Positions 21,700-55,000 of a DNA stretch of 64,000 nucleotides are shown in pieces. Both the position numbers and the translations under genes were made by a program. Source of the stretch: Hormiphora californensis (lineage: Eukaryota > Ctenophora > Tentaculata > Cydippida > Pleurobrachiidae); NCBI GenBank assembly GCA_020137815.1, contig CM035352.1, positions 1,652,529 through 1,716,528 on the forward strand, given 5' to 3'. The notes under the pieces were generated by a model, which worked only from the letters and a program-made list of their open reading frames with translations, had not been told where the DNA came from and searched no databases. Numbering within the stretch: the stretch's first letter is position 1; every line of letters starts with the position of its first letter.

Positions 21700-22290
21700 G
21701 TTGCAGGCCCCTTATAATATAATATAAGGGGCCTGGAGGGAATACCGCGCTGGGGGGGAATACATAATCAATCATATCTCCGGTTCCAGATAAGGTACAG
21801 AAATCGTTTTGGTAGCGTTGGAAAGAGGAAGATAACAGCTTTCAAATGCAACCGGTTTCAGGTCTCTATCTTATCAGGAACAGGAGATATGAACGAAACT
21901 CCGCAAAATCGAGTGCGGTAAAATAAAAAATTCGAGATTTTAATTCAAATTTGAAACAAAAGTGTCCCTGCAGGGATCTGTGACGTCACTTTTTGAAAAC
22001 AACCAATCTTTGAACGGCTATTGCTCAGCCTCCTGAAGTCCAATTAACTTCTCTCAAAAACAGCAAGGTAGATAATTGTCAGATCTAACAACTGGTGAAA
22101 GAATCAAGTCAAACGGACTTCAGGGGTCAAAGTTATAAGCACCGCCGTTTTTTCGCTCGCAAAGTTATTTTCGACTCTGGCCAGATCTGGCCAAACGCGC
22201 GCGCGGCATTCCCTCCAGTCCCCTCGTTGCGGGGGTGCGCGCATGAGGGGGCTGCAGCGCATTCCAAGGCTTCACCAGAAGTTTTGTTTC
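21700..22290. mobile_element. Element family C interrupted by a TIR element (21733-22218)
   Basis: The outer sequence (CGTTGCAGGCCCCTTATAAT ... GTTGCGGGGGTGCGCGCATG ... GCTGCAGCGCATTCCAAGG) recurs in reverse orientation at about 58412-58486 without the insert. The insert has TIRs CTGGAGGGAATACCGCGC and GCGCGGCATTCCCTCCAG. It contains an inner imperfect inverted repeat around CTGAAGTCCAATTAACTT and no gene. Confidence 0.65.
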
Positions 22291-22432
22291 AAAAAAAAAT
22301 AGAAAATTTGCCCAATTTTAAATTTGTTTTTAATGTTTTTACGCGCGCGTTCAAATTTAATTCGCGTCTCTTTTTTTAAACGTTTAATTAAATTAATCGC
22401 GCCTTACATAAAAATTACTGTACACTAAAAAA

Positions 22433-22770
22433 TAGTGTCTGACGGTGTATAAGGTCCAAATGAGGCACGGAGGTATTCTGAATCAGCTTTTCAAGACGAA
22501 TCCAACGCAACCGGAATTAGCTTTCTATCTAATCGGGAAGGTGTGGTTCATTTTTTTCATTTTCGGCCGCGCGAGCCAATCAGAGGGCTGGATTTCGAAA
22601 TTCTGACCTCTGATTGGCTCGCGCGGCAAAAATGACTAAAAATGAGTGTGAGTGAACCGAACCTTCCCGATAAGATAGAAAGCTAATTCCGGTTGCGTTG
22701 GATTCGTCTTGAAAAGCTGATTCAGAAAAGCTCCGTGCCTCATTTGGACCTTATACACCGTCAGACACTA
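22433..22770. mobile_element. 338-bp palindromic MITE with 8-bp target duplication
   Basis: It is flanked by CTAAAAAA on both sides (22425-22432 and 22771-22778). TIRs begin TAGTGTCTGACGGTGTATAA and continue for over 120 bases as a near-perfect palindrome, centred on the CCAATCAGAGG repeat near 22590. The 8-bp duplication suggests the hAT superfamily. Confidence 0.85.
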
Positions 22771-22788
22771 CTAAAAAATGGCGCCGAA

Positions 22789-23212
<424 letters not shown>

Positions 23213-23532
23213 GCCCCCTGTCCCTTGATAAAAAATGCGACTTTAGTTTTAGTTCAAAATCAATGTAGATTTGAAAGCAACGTATTCACATGAAACTTTA
23301 GATGCACAGCAAAATATAAAATTTCTCAATTCTCATTGATTCCTCGAATCACTCTATATAAATGGAGTTTAGCTCTCCGCAATAGGTGGGAAGATCGTGT
23401 TCGAGTTTTTACACTTTCCTTTTCCCTTTCCGGCGTCATCAATAGAGGCCATCTTCTTGAGTGACAAACTGAAATTGGTGGAAGAGAGTTAATTGTTTTG
23501 CAATCTATACAGTAAACTGAATGTGGGCCTGA

Positions 23533-24774
23533 TTAGGTAGTCCCTGGCCTAGCTAGCTGATACCTTTTGAGTTTCTTGATTAAATCTAGCTCAAGTGCGA
23601 CCCTTTTCTCTCGTTCCTGTTTCTCTATTTTCATTTTCTTCTCCTGGTGACGAATCTTTTTGATCTTTTTCTGTTGCATTTGCCTAAACTTGACGTCTTT
23701 TGAAAACTGTTTGTTTGCCTGGGTTCGCCGCAGCTTTGACTCCTCGTTTAGGGCCTGTGGGAGTGAAATGTTATTGGTGTTATATATATCTTGGGACCAA
23801 AGGCACTGCTGGCACTACTGACAATAATGGCCAAGAGTGCTAACAACAGACAGACTATGACACTATTTATTAGTACCTTGAAGAAAGGTTTGTCGCTGTC
23901 CATCATGCGATCATGCCAGAATTGCGGGAAAGTACAAATGTTTGCCATGTATCTCTCGTTGACCCTCCATTCCTCTATCCACCGCTCTTTGCAATACTGC
24001 GTCTCCTGAGCGTTTATCCGCTTTAGAATAGCTTTGTTCTCAAAAGCAATCTTCTCCAGTTCTCGCTGTCTCTTGATCTTGTTGAGACTTTTGTGGATGT
24101 ATTTATTGTCAATGTGGTTGTCCACAGTCCCCTTGGTTCTCATGACATGGCTCATTTTATGAAGGAGTATCCTGTTATCTCGCTCCACTGTGGCCAGTCT
24201 CTCCTCCTCCATCTGCAGCTTCTTCAGCTTGAGATGAAGGTGCATGTAGGTTTTGGGAGCGGCATTGTCAATCCGTCCCTCTGCGAATAGGATATTCGTT
24301 CGGTGCTGAAATGAGGGGGGGGGTGTTAGAGGAATGGATGCATGTTGATAGAAAGAGAGAAACACTTCCTGACTTTAGAATGTGAAGTTACATGTTGTTT
24401 CATATTGGGTCTACAACCTGCATGACCAGGGGGGTTAGGGAAATGCTGTTAGGAAGCTATTCCATTTTTTGTTTTTCTAAAGTCTGGGTGGTAATTTGCA
24501 CAAATGGAAAGTTTCAAATTCATGATATCAGTTGGAAGCTAAGGCCATTACTATTTCTCTTTGTCTACTGCTGCAGTTGTAGTATACAACTGATGTCAGA
24601 ACTAGCTCGCTTTTGGATTAGATCACACGCAGGTCGCAGAACAATAACATGCCTCCCCCGTCGAAAGATGCGAAAGTGATATGCAGCACTCACCTGATTG
24701 TAGCGGGTATCATCCCACAGTTTCTTGAGGACTTTGTTGTTTGCTGGTGTGATGTTCTGATACCCTCGATGCAT
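23533..24774 (-). CDS. CFAP97-domain protein (CFAP97D1-like), complete, 3 exons
   Basis: Exons 24774-24694, 24305-23877 and 23754-23533 (TAA) join in phase 0 at GT-AG sites to give 243 residues. Residues 45 to 130 match the CFAP97 (hemingway/KIAA1430) domain: LKLKKLQMEEERLATVERDN, then LLHKMSHVM, VDN, KSLNKIKRQRELEKIAFEN and AILKRINAQ, in the order seen in CFAP97D1. The C-terminus is a Lys/Glu/Arg-rich helix, probably a coiled coil. Family members act in ciliary or flagellar axoneme assembly and sperm motility; a similar role is inference. The start is the ATG before HRGYQNITPANN, with a stop upstream in frame not checked beyond the local intergenic DNA. Neighbours are unrelated; no shared promoter is evident. 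Confidence 0.88.
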
Positions 24775-25766
24775 CTTGTATAGTTGTAAGAAGAAGAGAT
24801 AAACAAGAACCGTGTGACTGTAGTAGTAGAGTGTAACTGACTGCACGTGCATATTAGGGAGACCTCATTGGTTACCGTATCCACCTGGTATCCAGGGTGT
24901 TCTTACTGCACGTGCAGGCTGTACACACCTGAGAAGTCGTGCTGGTGGTAGAGAACCAATAGGGAGTGTACATGACACCATAGAAAAGTGGTTGTGGGGC
25001 TTGTAAACTAAGCAATGGGGTCCTGAGAGGATTTCAGGGGGCTCTAGAATGAATGTAGTGGGTCATAGAGAGAGACCAGGAGCTAGCTGTTTTTATATGG
25101 TCGGGATACATCATTGGGTATCATACAATGTGTAGTAAAGTTCCGTGTGACGTATGTAAGTGAGTGTCTGGATTTGCCTTCCTAGCTACCCTTTAAAGGA
25201 AGAGACTTTGTTTCACTCTGGCTTATACTGTGAGATCATCTTAATAATTCATCCATGTCTGGATTTGAGTTACCTATCTTGTGAGTTGGTTGTTTTAGTT
25301 TGCACGAGTTTAGATCTTGCATGTCACTATAATAATAGGGTCCATGGCATAATGGATATGTTATAGCTCCAATATTTATTATTACACCCCCTATCCTTAG
25401 TCTCAACATTCTCTGCAGCAGTTGATGCGTACTTGATCATGTACAGCTGAGCTGTACATTGCGAACGCTTGTTTTGTTCCCTGTCATATCCGATATGTAC
25501 AATAGTACCTACCTACACATACCGGTGTGAAACACACTGTGAGATATGACTATCTAATAACTGCAGTAACCCAATTTCCAAACTGATGTATGTAGTAAAC
25601 CTCTGATTTGGCAACTGTACGCTATTTTAATAGTAGTAATAGCTAATAATAGTCGCGATCTCTGTGCTCAGCTCCATTCTGCCCATTTGTCAATGTGTTT
25701 CTGTATAAGGTTTAATTGCTCTACTCGGCACATATCCAGTAGTACTGTACTGTTTTTCAGCAAGAC
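24775..25766. other. Intergenic, probable promoter region of divergent genes
   Basis: This roughly 1-kb gap separates the start of the minus-strand CFAP97-domain gene from the start of a plus-strand gene. It contains two TGCACGTGCA-like E-box palindromes (24842-24849 and 24908-24917) and GTACAGCTGAGCTGTAC near 25441. No ORF of note. Confidence 0.45.
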
Positions 25767-32539
<6,773 letters not shown>

Positions 32540-33555
32540 GTGTGCTACTATAGGTGTGTAAAGCGTTCAGATCGAGATATTGGTACTAAAAGGACTGTCC
32601 ACGGAGTAATGAGCAGGATCAATTAGTAATAATCCTCCAGGTGTTTATATATCTAGATATTTCCAGCCCCTATTGATACTCACAGTATCATGACTGAGTC
32701 ATTACTACAGCCCATAATGATGGAACAGTCTCAGAACAATTCCGTACTCCAATACCTTCTGCAGTAAAGCTATATAAGTTTAATCATGTGCCATGAGGTG
32801 AAAGAAATTTCTAGAGATTCGTTTATTTGAAAAGATGTTATGTTTTGTTGTTTTTACCTTTTTTCAAAGAAAAGCTAACTTGTTATTAACGCTGTTGATA
32901 GAATTCGATACTTGATGCAATTACAGTTTTTGACACGGCGATCTGTACAGCTACAATGACGCAAAAACTTCAACTGCAGTACTATTTGTAGCAGCCCTAC
33001 AACACTTTTGAATTGTTTGGCGTTCTGTTTCTGTACATACAACAGTCCCCCGGATGTTGACTCTTATTCGTTCTTGGTATTTTATGCCACGCAGCTATCA
33101 CAAAAATGGCACATTAATGGCACATATGATATGGCACATTGACAATATATCAGTTCACTGTTACACACATTCAGCCCATAGTATGCCATTCGAAATTGAG
33201 GGGAGATCATTTGGGAAATGGGAGAACGTTTTGCTGCATTCAGTGGAACTGAAACTATACTATCACTTATCAGAATTGACAGTTTGCAATGGAATTCCCC
33301 ACAGCTGGGCGACAAGCGACATCAATCTCCATGCCGGCTTATCCGGAAAGGAGATTCTGTCAGATGAAATTGTATGGTAACACAGGCATTATATGAAATA
33401 TACCCCTCTTTTATTATATTTCAAGGAATTATCAAAGTAGTACTTTGACAAAGTACATAAATGCATCAAGTGGAAACTACAGCTGTCAGGACAATGCTCT
33501 TCAGCCAGGGAAACTAAACATACCTTTACATTAAGACACATTATTGCAGCTAGGT
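32540..33555. other. Intergenic region between convergent genes
   Basis: This is probably the 3' UTR zone of two convergent genes (type II glycoprotein and seven-TM receptor). No polyadenylation signal stands out, and the short ORFs (for example 33054-33380) show no family signature. Confidence 0.4.
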
Positions 33556-35531
33556 TCAGCAGCCAGCAGAAACTTGAGCGGCGGAGGAAGCGTTGAAGGT
33601 GGCCGCTGTCTGTTGTTCTCGGTCTTTGTTAGGTCGAGGTGCAGCCTGATTTGGTAAACGGTGTTGGGGGTGGTTAATGGTTATAATGTGACAATTTAAA
33701 CAGGGGCCGACGCATCTTGTCGCCATTTCTCGCCATTTGACATGTCAAATGGCGACAAGATGCGTCATGACACCGTGACCACTTTCAGTTTGATTTAAAG
33801 GTGGTGTCATAAAGATATTAAAGCAATAAATGATTAGCATACCTGTCGCTTGATATCCTTTAGAGCATAAATGAAGATAAAGGGTTGGACAGAGAATGCA
33901 GCCATTAGGAGAATCTGTATGATCATCAGAAGATAAAGATGATTCTGAAAATGATTATTTTTTACACAGCCAGTTGCTGATTTGTTTGCTAAGAGGGCAT
34001 TAAATAAGAAACAGAAAATTAGTTTTACAGACACAACTCACGTAGAATTGAACGTGTAGATAGGTGAATATCATGGCGGGGAAGTGGGACCCAAAGATGT
34101 TAGTAAATGTTAGAATGATCATTACTGACAGCCGGAAATCTCTTTTTCTGGAGGGCATGGGAAGTCCGTGCTCTCGTTCTATCATCTTTTTAAGCCTGTA
34201 TGTTTGAGTGGATAAACACAAAATACTGTAGCGCTTTTCGAGTGTCACACTACGGGGGGAGGGGGGGGAATAGCCAAAAATAGCCCTGAGACCTCACGTT
34301 TCAGGGGTCAATAACCGTGACTTGAACCTGAGATTCAGGCACGACTGTTTTCTCCTAAATGTGGTGATGATTCTAGACTTACTGAATCTGTTTCCTGGAC
34401 AACCAGAAGATGTTAGTGTAGGCTGTTGTTATGATAAGGAAGGGGATAATGAAGCAGGCAATGGAGTAATAAAGGTAGAAGGCTGACATGGAGGTCAACA
34501 CGATAGCAAATGTCTCGTGGCTATAGATAAACTCACCCTGAATAAAAGGGTGTGTCATGGTCCGAATAAAATTGTTAGCTTTTTTCAAACTTAATACGGC
34601 TCTATGAACCTGGGGGTTGAGCCTACTGTACAGGGTGGTGTTGTACCTTTATAAGGGGGTAGAGGGTAACAGAGGCACCAAACAACCAGCATACTGCCAC
34701 TAGACAGGGACAGAAGTAGGTGCGAGAGGCGAGGCGGCGGTATGTCAGAGGAAACTGCAGGCAAACCATCCTGAAGTAGGTTTCATTGCACAAATATCCG
34801 GATTAGACGATTTACGAAAGCAAAATCGGGGTCCGACTGTACTAATTAGTAGTCGTAGTAATAATTTCAACAGTTACCTCTCCACTGATGAGAGCACGAT
34901 GATCCAGATACAAGAGATAAAGAGAGTGAAATTCAAGTAACCAGTAGCTGGTTTTAAAGTCAGTGGCAAAACCCATTTCCGGCCATAAACAGAGATATAG
35001 CAAACCGTTATGGTCGTGAGACATTGTAACAGACACGCCTAGAAAAGGAATGGAAGTTATTCAGACGAACAATAATGGCAAGATTAATCGAATATGATCG
35101 TTGTAGCCAAATTGTGAATGTAATCGCCGGCCCATGCAAACTATATTTCAACTTACCACGACTACATTTTTGACGAGAATTCCAATTGTGCTTGAGTTCC
35201 TGTTTAATTTGTAGAGCACAAAGCCGCACCCGAAAAAGCCAGAAACCTGGGAGAGGAACATTTCAATCAATTATACAGGGAATAAAGGCTCAAAGTGTTA
35301 AAACTAAATTAAAGGTATCATCTTCTAATCTTGCCAATGAAATCATAATTTCAGTTACTAATTATGAATAAAAGACAGCGAAATGTAGTATACCTGTAGA
35401 AAAATAAGAAAGGAGAAATAACCGTTGAGGGCGCTTTCTGAGTAAATTTCAGATAAATCCCTGGTATAGTAGACCATTGTGGTACTAGAGTAGGACACTG
35501 TCAGTTCTCCGGGCCTTTCTGCATCAAACAT
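33556..35531 (-). CDS. Divergent rhodopsin-like seven-TM receptor, 8 exons
   Basis: Exons 35531-35394, 35246-35157, 35038-34878, 34770-34647, 34537-34383, 34195-34042, 33944-33843 and 33645-33556 (TGA) splice in frame to 337 residues. Seven hydrophobic segments are spaced as in a GPCR: about residues 36-58, 72-95, 108-128, 150-172, 190-220, 245-268 and 277-301. Glu129-Arg130-Met131 at the end of TM3 sits where class A receptors have DRY/ERY, and QPFIF (294-298) in TM7 sits where they have NPxxY. The usual Asn of TM1 and Asp of TM2 are replaced, and an ECL1/ECL2 Cys pair is not obvious, so it is a strongly divergent class A-like receptor with no ligand prediction. The N-terminus is short, has NxS/T-poor sequence and no signal peptide. 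The C-tail is short and polar. Confidence 0.78.
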
Positions 35532-35605
35532 TGTAGCTGCTTTCTACAGAGTGAAGTTTTGGATCGGTAACAACGACAAATGGGGGAGGCCGAAGGGGAA
35601 CAATC

Positions 35606-35830
35606 GTGCCTGGACCTCAGGTTCGAACCTGAGGTCCAGGCAGACCTGATCAGGTCACGGCTGTTTACCCCTGATACCTAAGGTCTCACGGCTGCTATTC
35701 AGATTCCCTGAAGTATCAGGGATTCTGAATATTAGAGAATAGTCAAGAATAGCCCTGATACCTCAGGTCTCAGGGGTAAACAATGTTTACTAAACATCCA
35801 TGACATGAACCTGAGATTCAGGCACGACTG
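35606..35830. mobile_element. MITE-like element with CGTGCCTGGACCTCAGGTTC ends
   Basis: The left CGTGCCTGGACCTCAGGTTC and right GAACCTGAGATTCAGGCACG are inverted repeats, and the left one is itself a palindrome with the adjoining sequence. Internal TACCTCAGGTCTCAGGGGTAAA-like modules repeat. A partial relative, including the right end, is present at about 34270-34350 inside an intron of the receptor gene. Confidence 0.6.
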
Positions 35831-35831
35831 C

Positions 35832-51233
<15,402 letters not shown>

Positions 51234-52072
51234 TTGGTTGTTCCCCCGTTTACACAGGATAGGTAATTTCATTACCAAGTGATTGAGTGACCGTGGTACT
51301 AGATGATGGTAGTGAAACGAGGGACCAGTGAACCTATATGAAACCAGCCGTCCGTGCACCGTCTCCAACGATTTAATTAATTAATTAATTAATTATACGA
51401 GCCCATTCTTGGATCCATTGCAACCTATTCTCGCTCCGCGAATAATAGGATCCCGGTCCGTTGAGAGCAAGAACTCACGTGCGCGCGATATAAAGCACGT
51501 TTTCAGCAGATCGCGCGTGACAGACCGTTTTTGGAGACCTTTTTAGCTGACCTAGCACTACTCAAACGTCAATTATCGCCTCATTTCGCATCGTGATGAA
51601 TCGGCGGGTATTTTCCCATACTCACAAGGCCATGACGATTCACCCTGTACCCGCAGATTGTCTCAGGACCGAGTAGGAGCTTGCAGCCAGGTCTTTAAAG
51701 AATTACTCATGTTTAGGGTCAATTTTGACCCACTATTCCTCAAATGCTGATACTCGCGGGTATTTTCCGTAAAACTAGAGACAATTATCTGCCAGGAGCA
51801 ACAAACGAGATGCAAATCGGTTCAGTAGTTCCTTGCAGCCAGGTCTTTGAAAAAGTTTGCTCTAAAATCAATAACAGGCCGGAGACCTGTATGTGAGATC
51901 GATCTCGGTCGCTGCGCGACCTCGATCTCACTCAGGTATCAATGTGACCAAAGCCCATTCCACCTCCAATCGCCATCCAGATGTAAAATATTAAACACGG
52001 AATCTCAGGTCGGGGGAATCTAATAAAACTTTATCAACATAAAACAGAATTTATTTCACACACAATTACAGT
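51234..52072. other. Intergenic between convergent genes
   Basis: Only short repeats are seen: TTAATTAATTAATTAATTA at about 51374, a small hairpin GGTCGCTGCGCGACC at 51908, and two related blocks with the string TTGCAGCCAGGTCTTT (51684, 51834). No gene is visible. Confidence 0.5.
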
Positions 52073-55000
52073 TCAGTCTCTGGCAACAACGTCAGCCCTT
52101 TGAGCTGGTCGCTGGTTCTGTAGCGCATAAGATCGGTCTAAGAGGTTCTTTCCCTGGAGAATAGCTTTGTGAGCAACGGTCGTCAGCCGGAACAGAATAA
52201 CGAGATAAAACACAAACTCAGGCAGCCAATGCCAAGGGAGGTACTGAAATGGGAAAGGGGTTAGTTGATAAATTAACATTCAAATAAATAATACATTGCA
52301 GGAGTTGATTTTCAGATGAATTACTTACTGATACAATTTTGATGACAACCAGTTTCCCGACTGAGTCCATTGTTTTTGTTTTAATTAACGTTCTGATTAA
52401 CGTTCTGAAAATTGAATGTAATGTTTAGTTGGAATTCCTATTACCCATAACCCAGTTGAGATTAAAGTGTATTATGATTGAGGCCTCCATTCTCCAAGAA
52501 GAAGAGTACGTGCAGACTTGTGCGGCTCACACTGCATTATATATCGAGGGTTCGTTAGATCAAGTACAGACTTACAGTGAGGCATTGAGATTCTGGTTAT
52601 CACGGAGTGTAATTAGTCCCTCCCAGACCTCCAAAACTCCCAATGCCAGAGCGAATGGGAGCAACAGATACAGCCGGAGTCTCCGTAACAGTGGGATAGC
52701 CCAGATATGAGGGGTAACAGCTCCCCAGATAAGCACACGAAGGTAGAGATTCATACCAAGGTCCTGGGGAAATGTTGTCATTGCTTCAGATGTAAGAAAA
52801 TTCCCACGGTCTATTGCGCGCGCGAAGTGGGCAACAAGAATCGTATCGCGCGCTCCAGTCATGTCCATCGCTATGACTTTATTTATAACTCCCGTGGCAA
52901 TTGATATGTGAAGTGATCTGATGATAACGCACCTGATCAGTCTGCTCAGCGATAAGCTGGAGAAGGGGCGAGAATAGGGTCTGGTTAGAGAAGAGAAAAA
53001 GATAAATCGCCAAGACTCTCGGGCACTCCACCCACGACATTAATAAAAACATAACCGTATTCCTCGAGTCCTGAAAATAGTGTTTGTTGTGTGTGTGCTG
53101 TGTGTGTAACCGCACAAAACAGGCATTTATACTAACGAGAATGTCAATTATCGGTGAACCGGTTTCTTCCTCCCTCTCTCTAGGATCTTTATCGAAATCA
53201 TCATCACTGAAAACAGAGAGAGATTTACAAGCACATTCGAATGTATTTCGAATGTAAACGAAGGCAATTCATTAGCGAATAGCTAAGAAGAAGAATTACA
53301 ATTTAAACAAGTTAGTTCAGTTTACAATTTTTTCAATACAAATGAATGCATTTCATCAGAACATAGCTCCTCACAACCGTGAGTAGAGCACTGTTCGAGA
53401 CAAGGACCGTAAATACTAAGAAGAAGAATTAAAATTCTTCTTCTTCTTTCATCCGATCTCTAAACACTCACCTAGCAAAGTATGAAGTAATGAATCGGAG
53501 AGCAAGACAGAAGCTGATAAAAAATGCCGCTCTCTTTATCATATCACCATCGGCGTGGAAGTTGTAGTTTGCTGTTACAGTTGTTGAGTGACCACTGGAG
53601 CTCATTCGGACCCCACCGAGTCTAGAGAATCCACCAGCTGCCCCTCCAGACCCAGAGAAATGGGACTCAAATGCAGATCGTGCTACACTCCTCTCCTCTG
53701 CTCTCGTTCTTGTCGCCTGTGGGACAGTGATGTATAATTGTAAGCAATATTTGTAGACAATAGCAACCAATTACTTAGATCACCCAATCCTCAAACAACT
53801 GAAGGAAATTAGTAATGATCTCACTATATCTTGCCAGTATCCCTGTCCCATATATCCCGGGAGAGAGAACAGCCAATTTGGGCTTTCTCAACGTGTGTGT
53901 TTGTGTGCGTGTATTAGAATGTATATTGATTCTATATGTCTTGTTTGTTTGTTTGTGTGTAACAAAACACAGCGTCATGGTTCAGAAATAGCTGTAGTAA
54001 AAATACAGAGCTTAAATACAGCTCGGATAAAGTTGTGTGGAAATGTGCATAGTAAAAGCACATTCTATAATTTATGGAATTACACAGGAATTGTATTGGC
54101 TGGTTTCCTGTTTAATTCCAAAAGTTGTGCCACCACACATGGCATGAAGTTTCAGTATTTCAACCCCACCTACTACTAGTTGTGACACCTAATAAATAGT
54201 AGACACACCTGCTCAGGGCTCCCTCACACCCCGCTCCCCCCCCCCTTGAAGGCACGTGTAACTCAACAAAGACGTGTAACATCTCACCTGTTCATCGTAA
54301 AGACTCTGTATAACATTCTCCAGTGCAATATTAACAGCCGGCACAGAATGAATAACAACTCGACAATAGGGACACTTGAAATCACTCCTCTGAGAGTTCC
54401 ACATTTGGGCGAGACACTCCCGGCAGAAGGAATGTCCACAAACTAGCGTGGTGGGCTCACGGAGAAGATCCAGACAGATGCTGCACTCCAGGTCTTTTCG
54501 GTAGTGGCTTTCCTGGTCACTGTCACCTGCACCGTCAGGAGAGGGGCCAGGCTCCTGGGAGGGGGTGGTTAGTAACGATCAGGAGAGTTAGAGGTACCAG
54601 GCTTCTGGGGGGCCGGGGTGAGGGTGGTTAGTAACAGTCGGGAGAGGGGCCAGGCTCCTTGGGGGGGGGGGGAGTTAGTAACAGTCGGGAGAGGGACCAG
54701 GCTCCTGGGAGTGGGGAGTGGGTGTTAGTAACAGTCGGGAGAGGGACCAGGCTCCTGGGAGTGGGGAGAGCGGTCAGGGGTAACCCCTAAGGGCTTAGTA
54801 AAATTCAGGAGAGGGGCCAGGCTCCTGGAGATGTGAGGGGGTGGTTAGGAACGGTCAGGAGAGGGGCCAGGCTCCTGGGGGGGGGGTTGAGGGGGTAGTA
54901 ACAGTCAGGAGAGGGGCCAGGCTCCTGGGAGGGGGATGGTGGTTAGTAAAATTCAGGAGAGGGGCCAGGCTCCTGGAGATGTGAGGGGGTGGTTAGGAAC

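Noticed and set aside
33054-33380. 108-codon plus-strand ORF
   Set aside because: It has no splice context, domain or composition bias, and lies in the 3' zone between convergent genes.
54213-54287. RING-containing ORF as a stand-alone small protein
   Set aside because: The frame after the GT donor at 54287 is intron; the exon joins cleanly to the next one at 53716.
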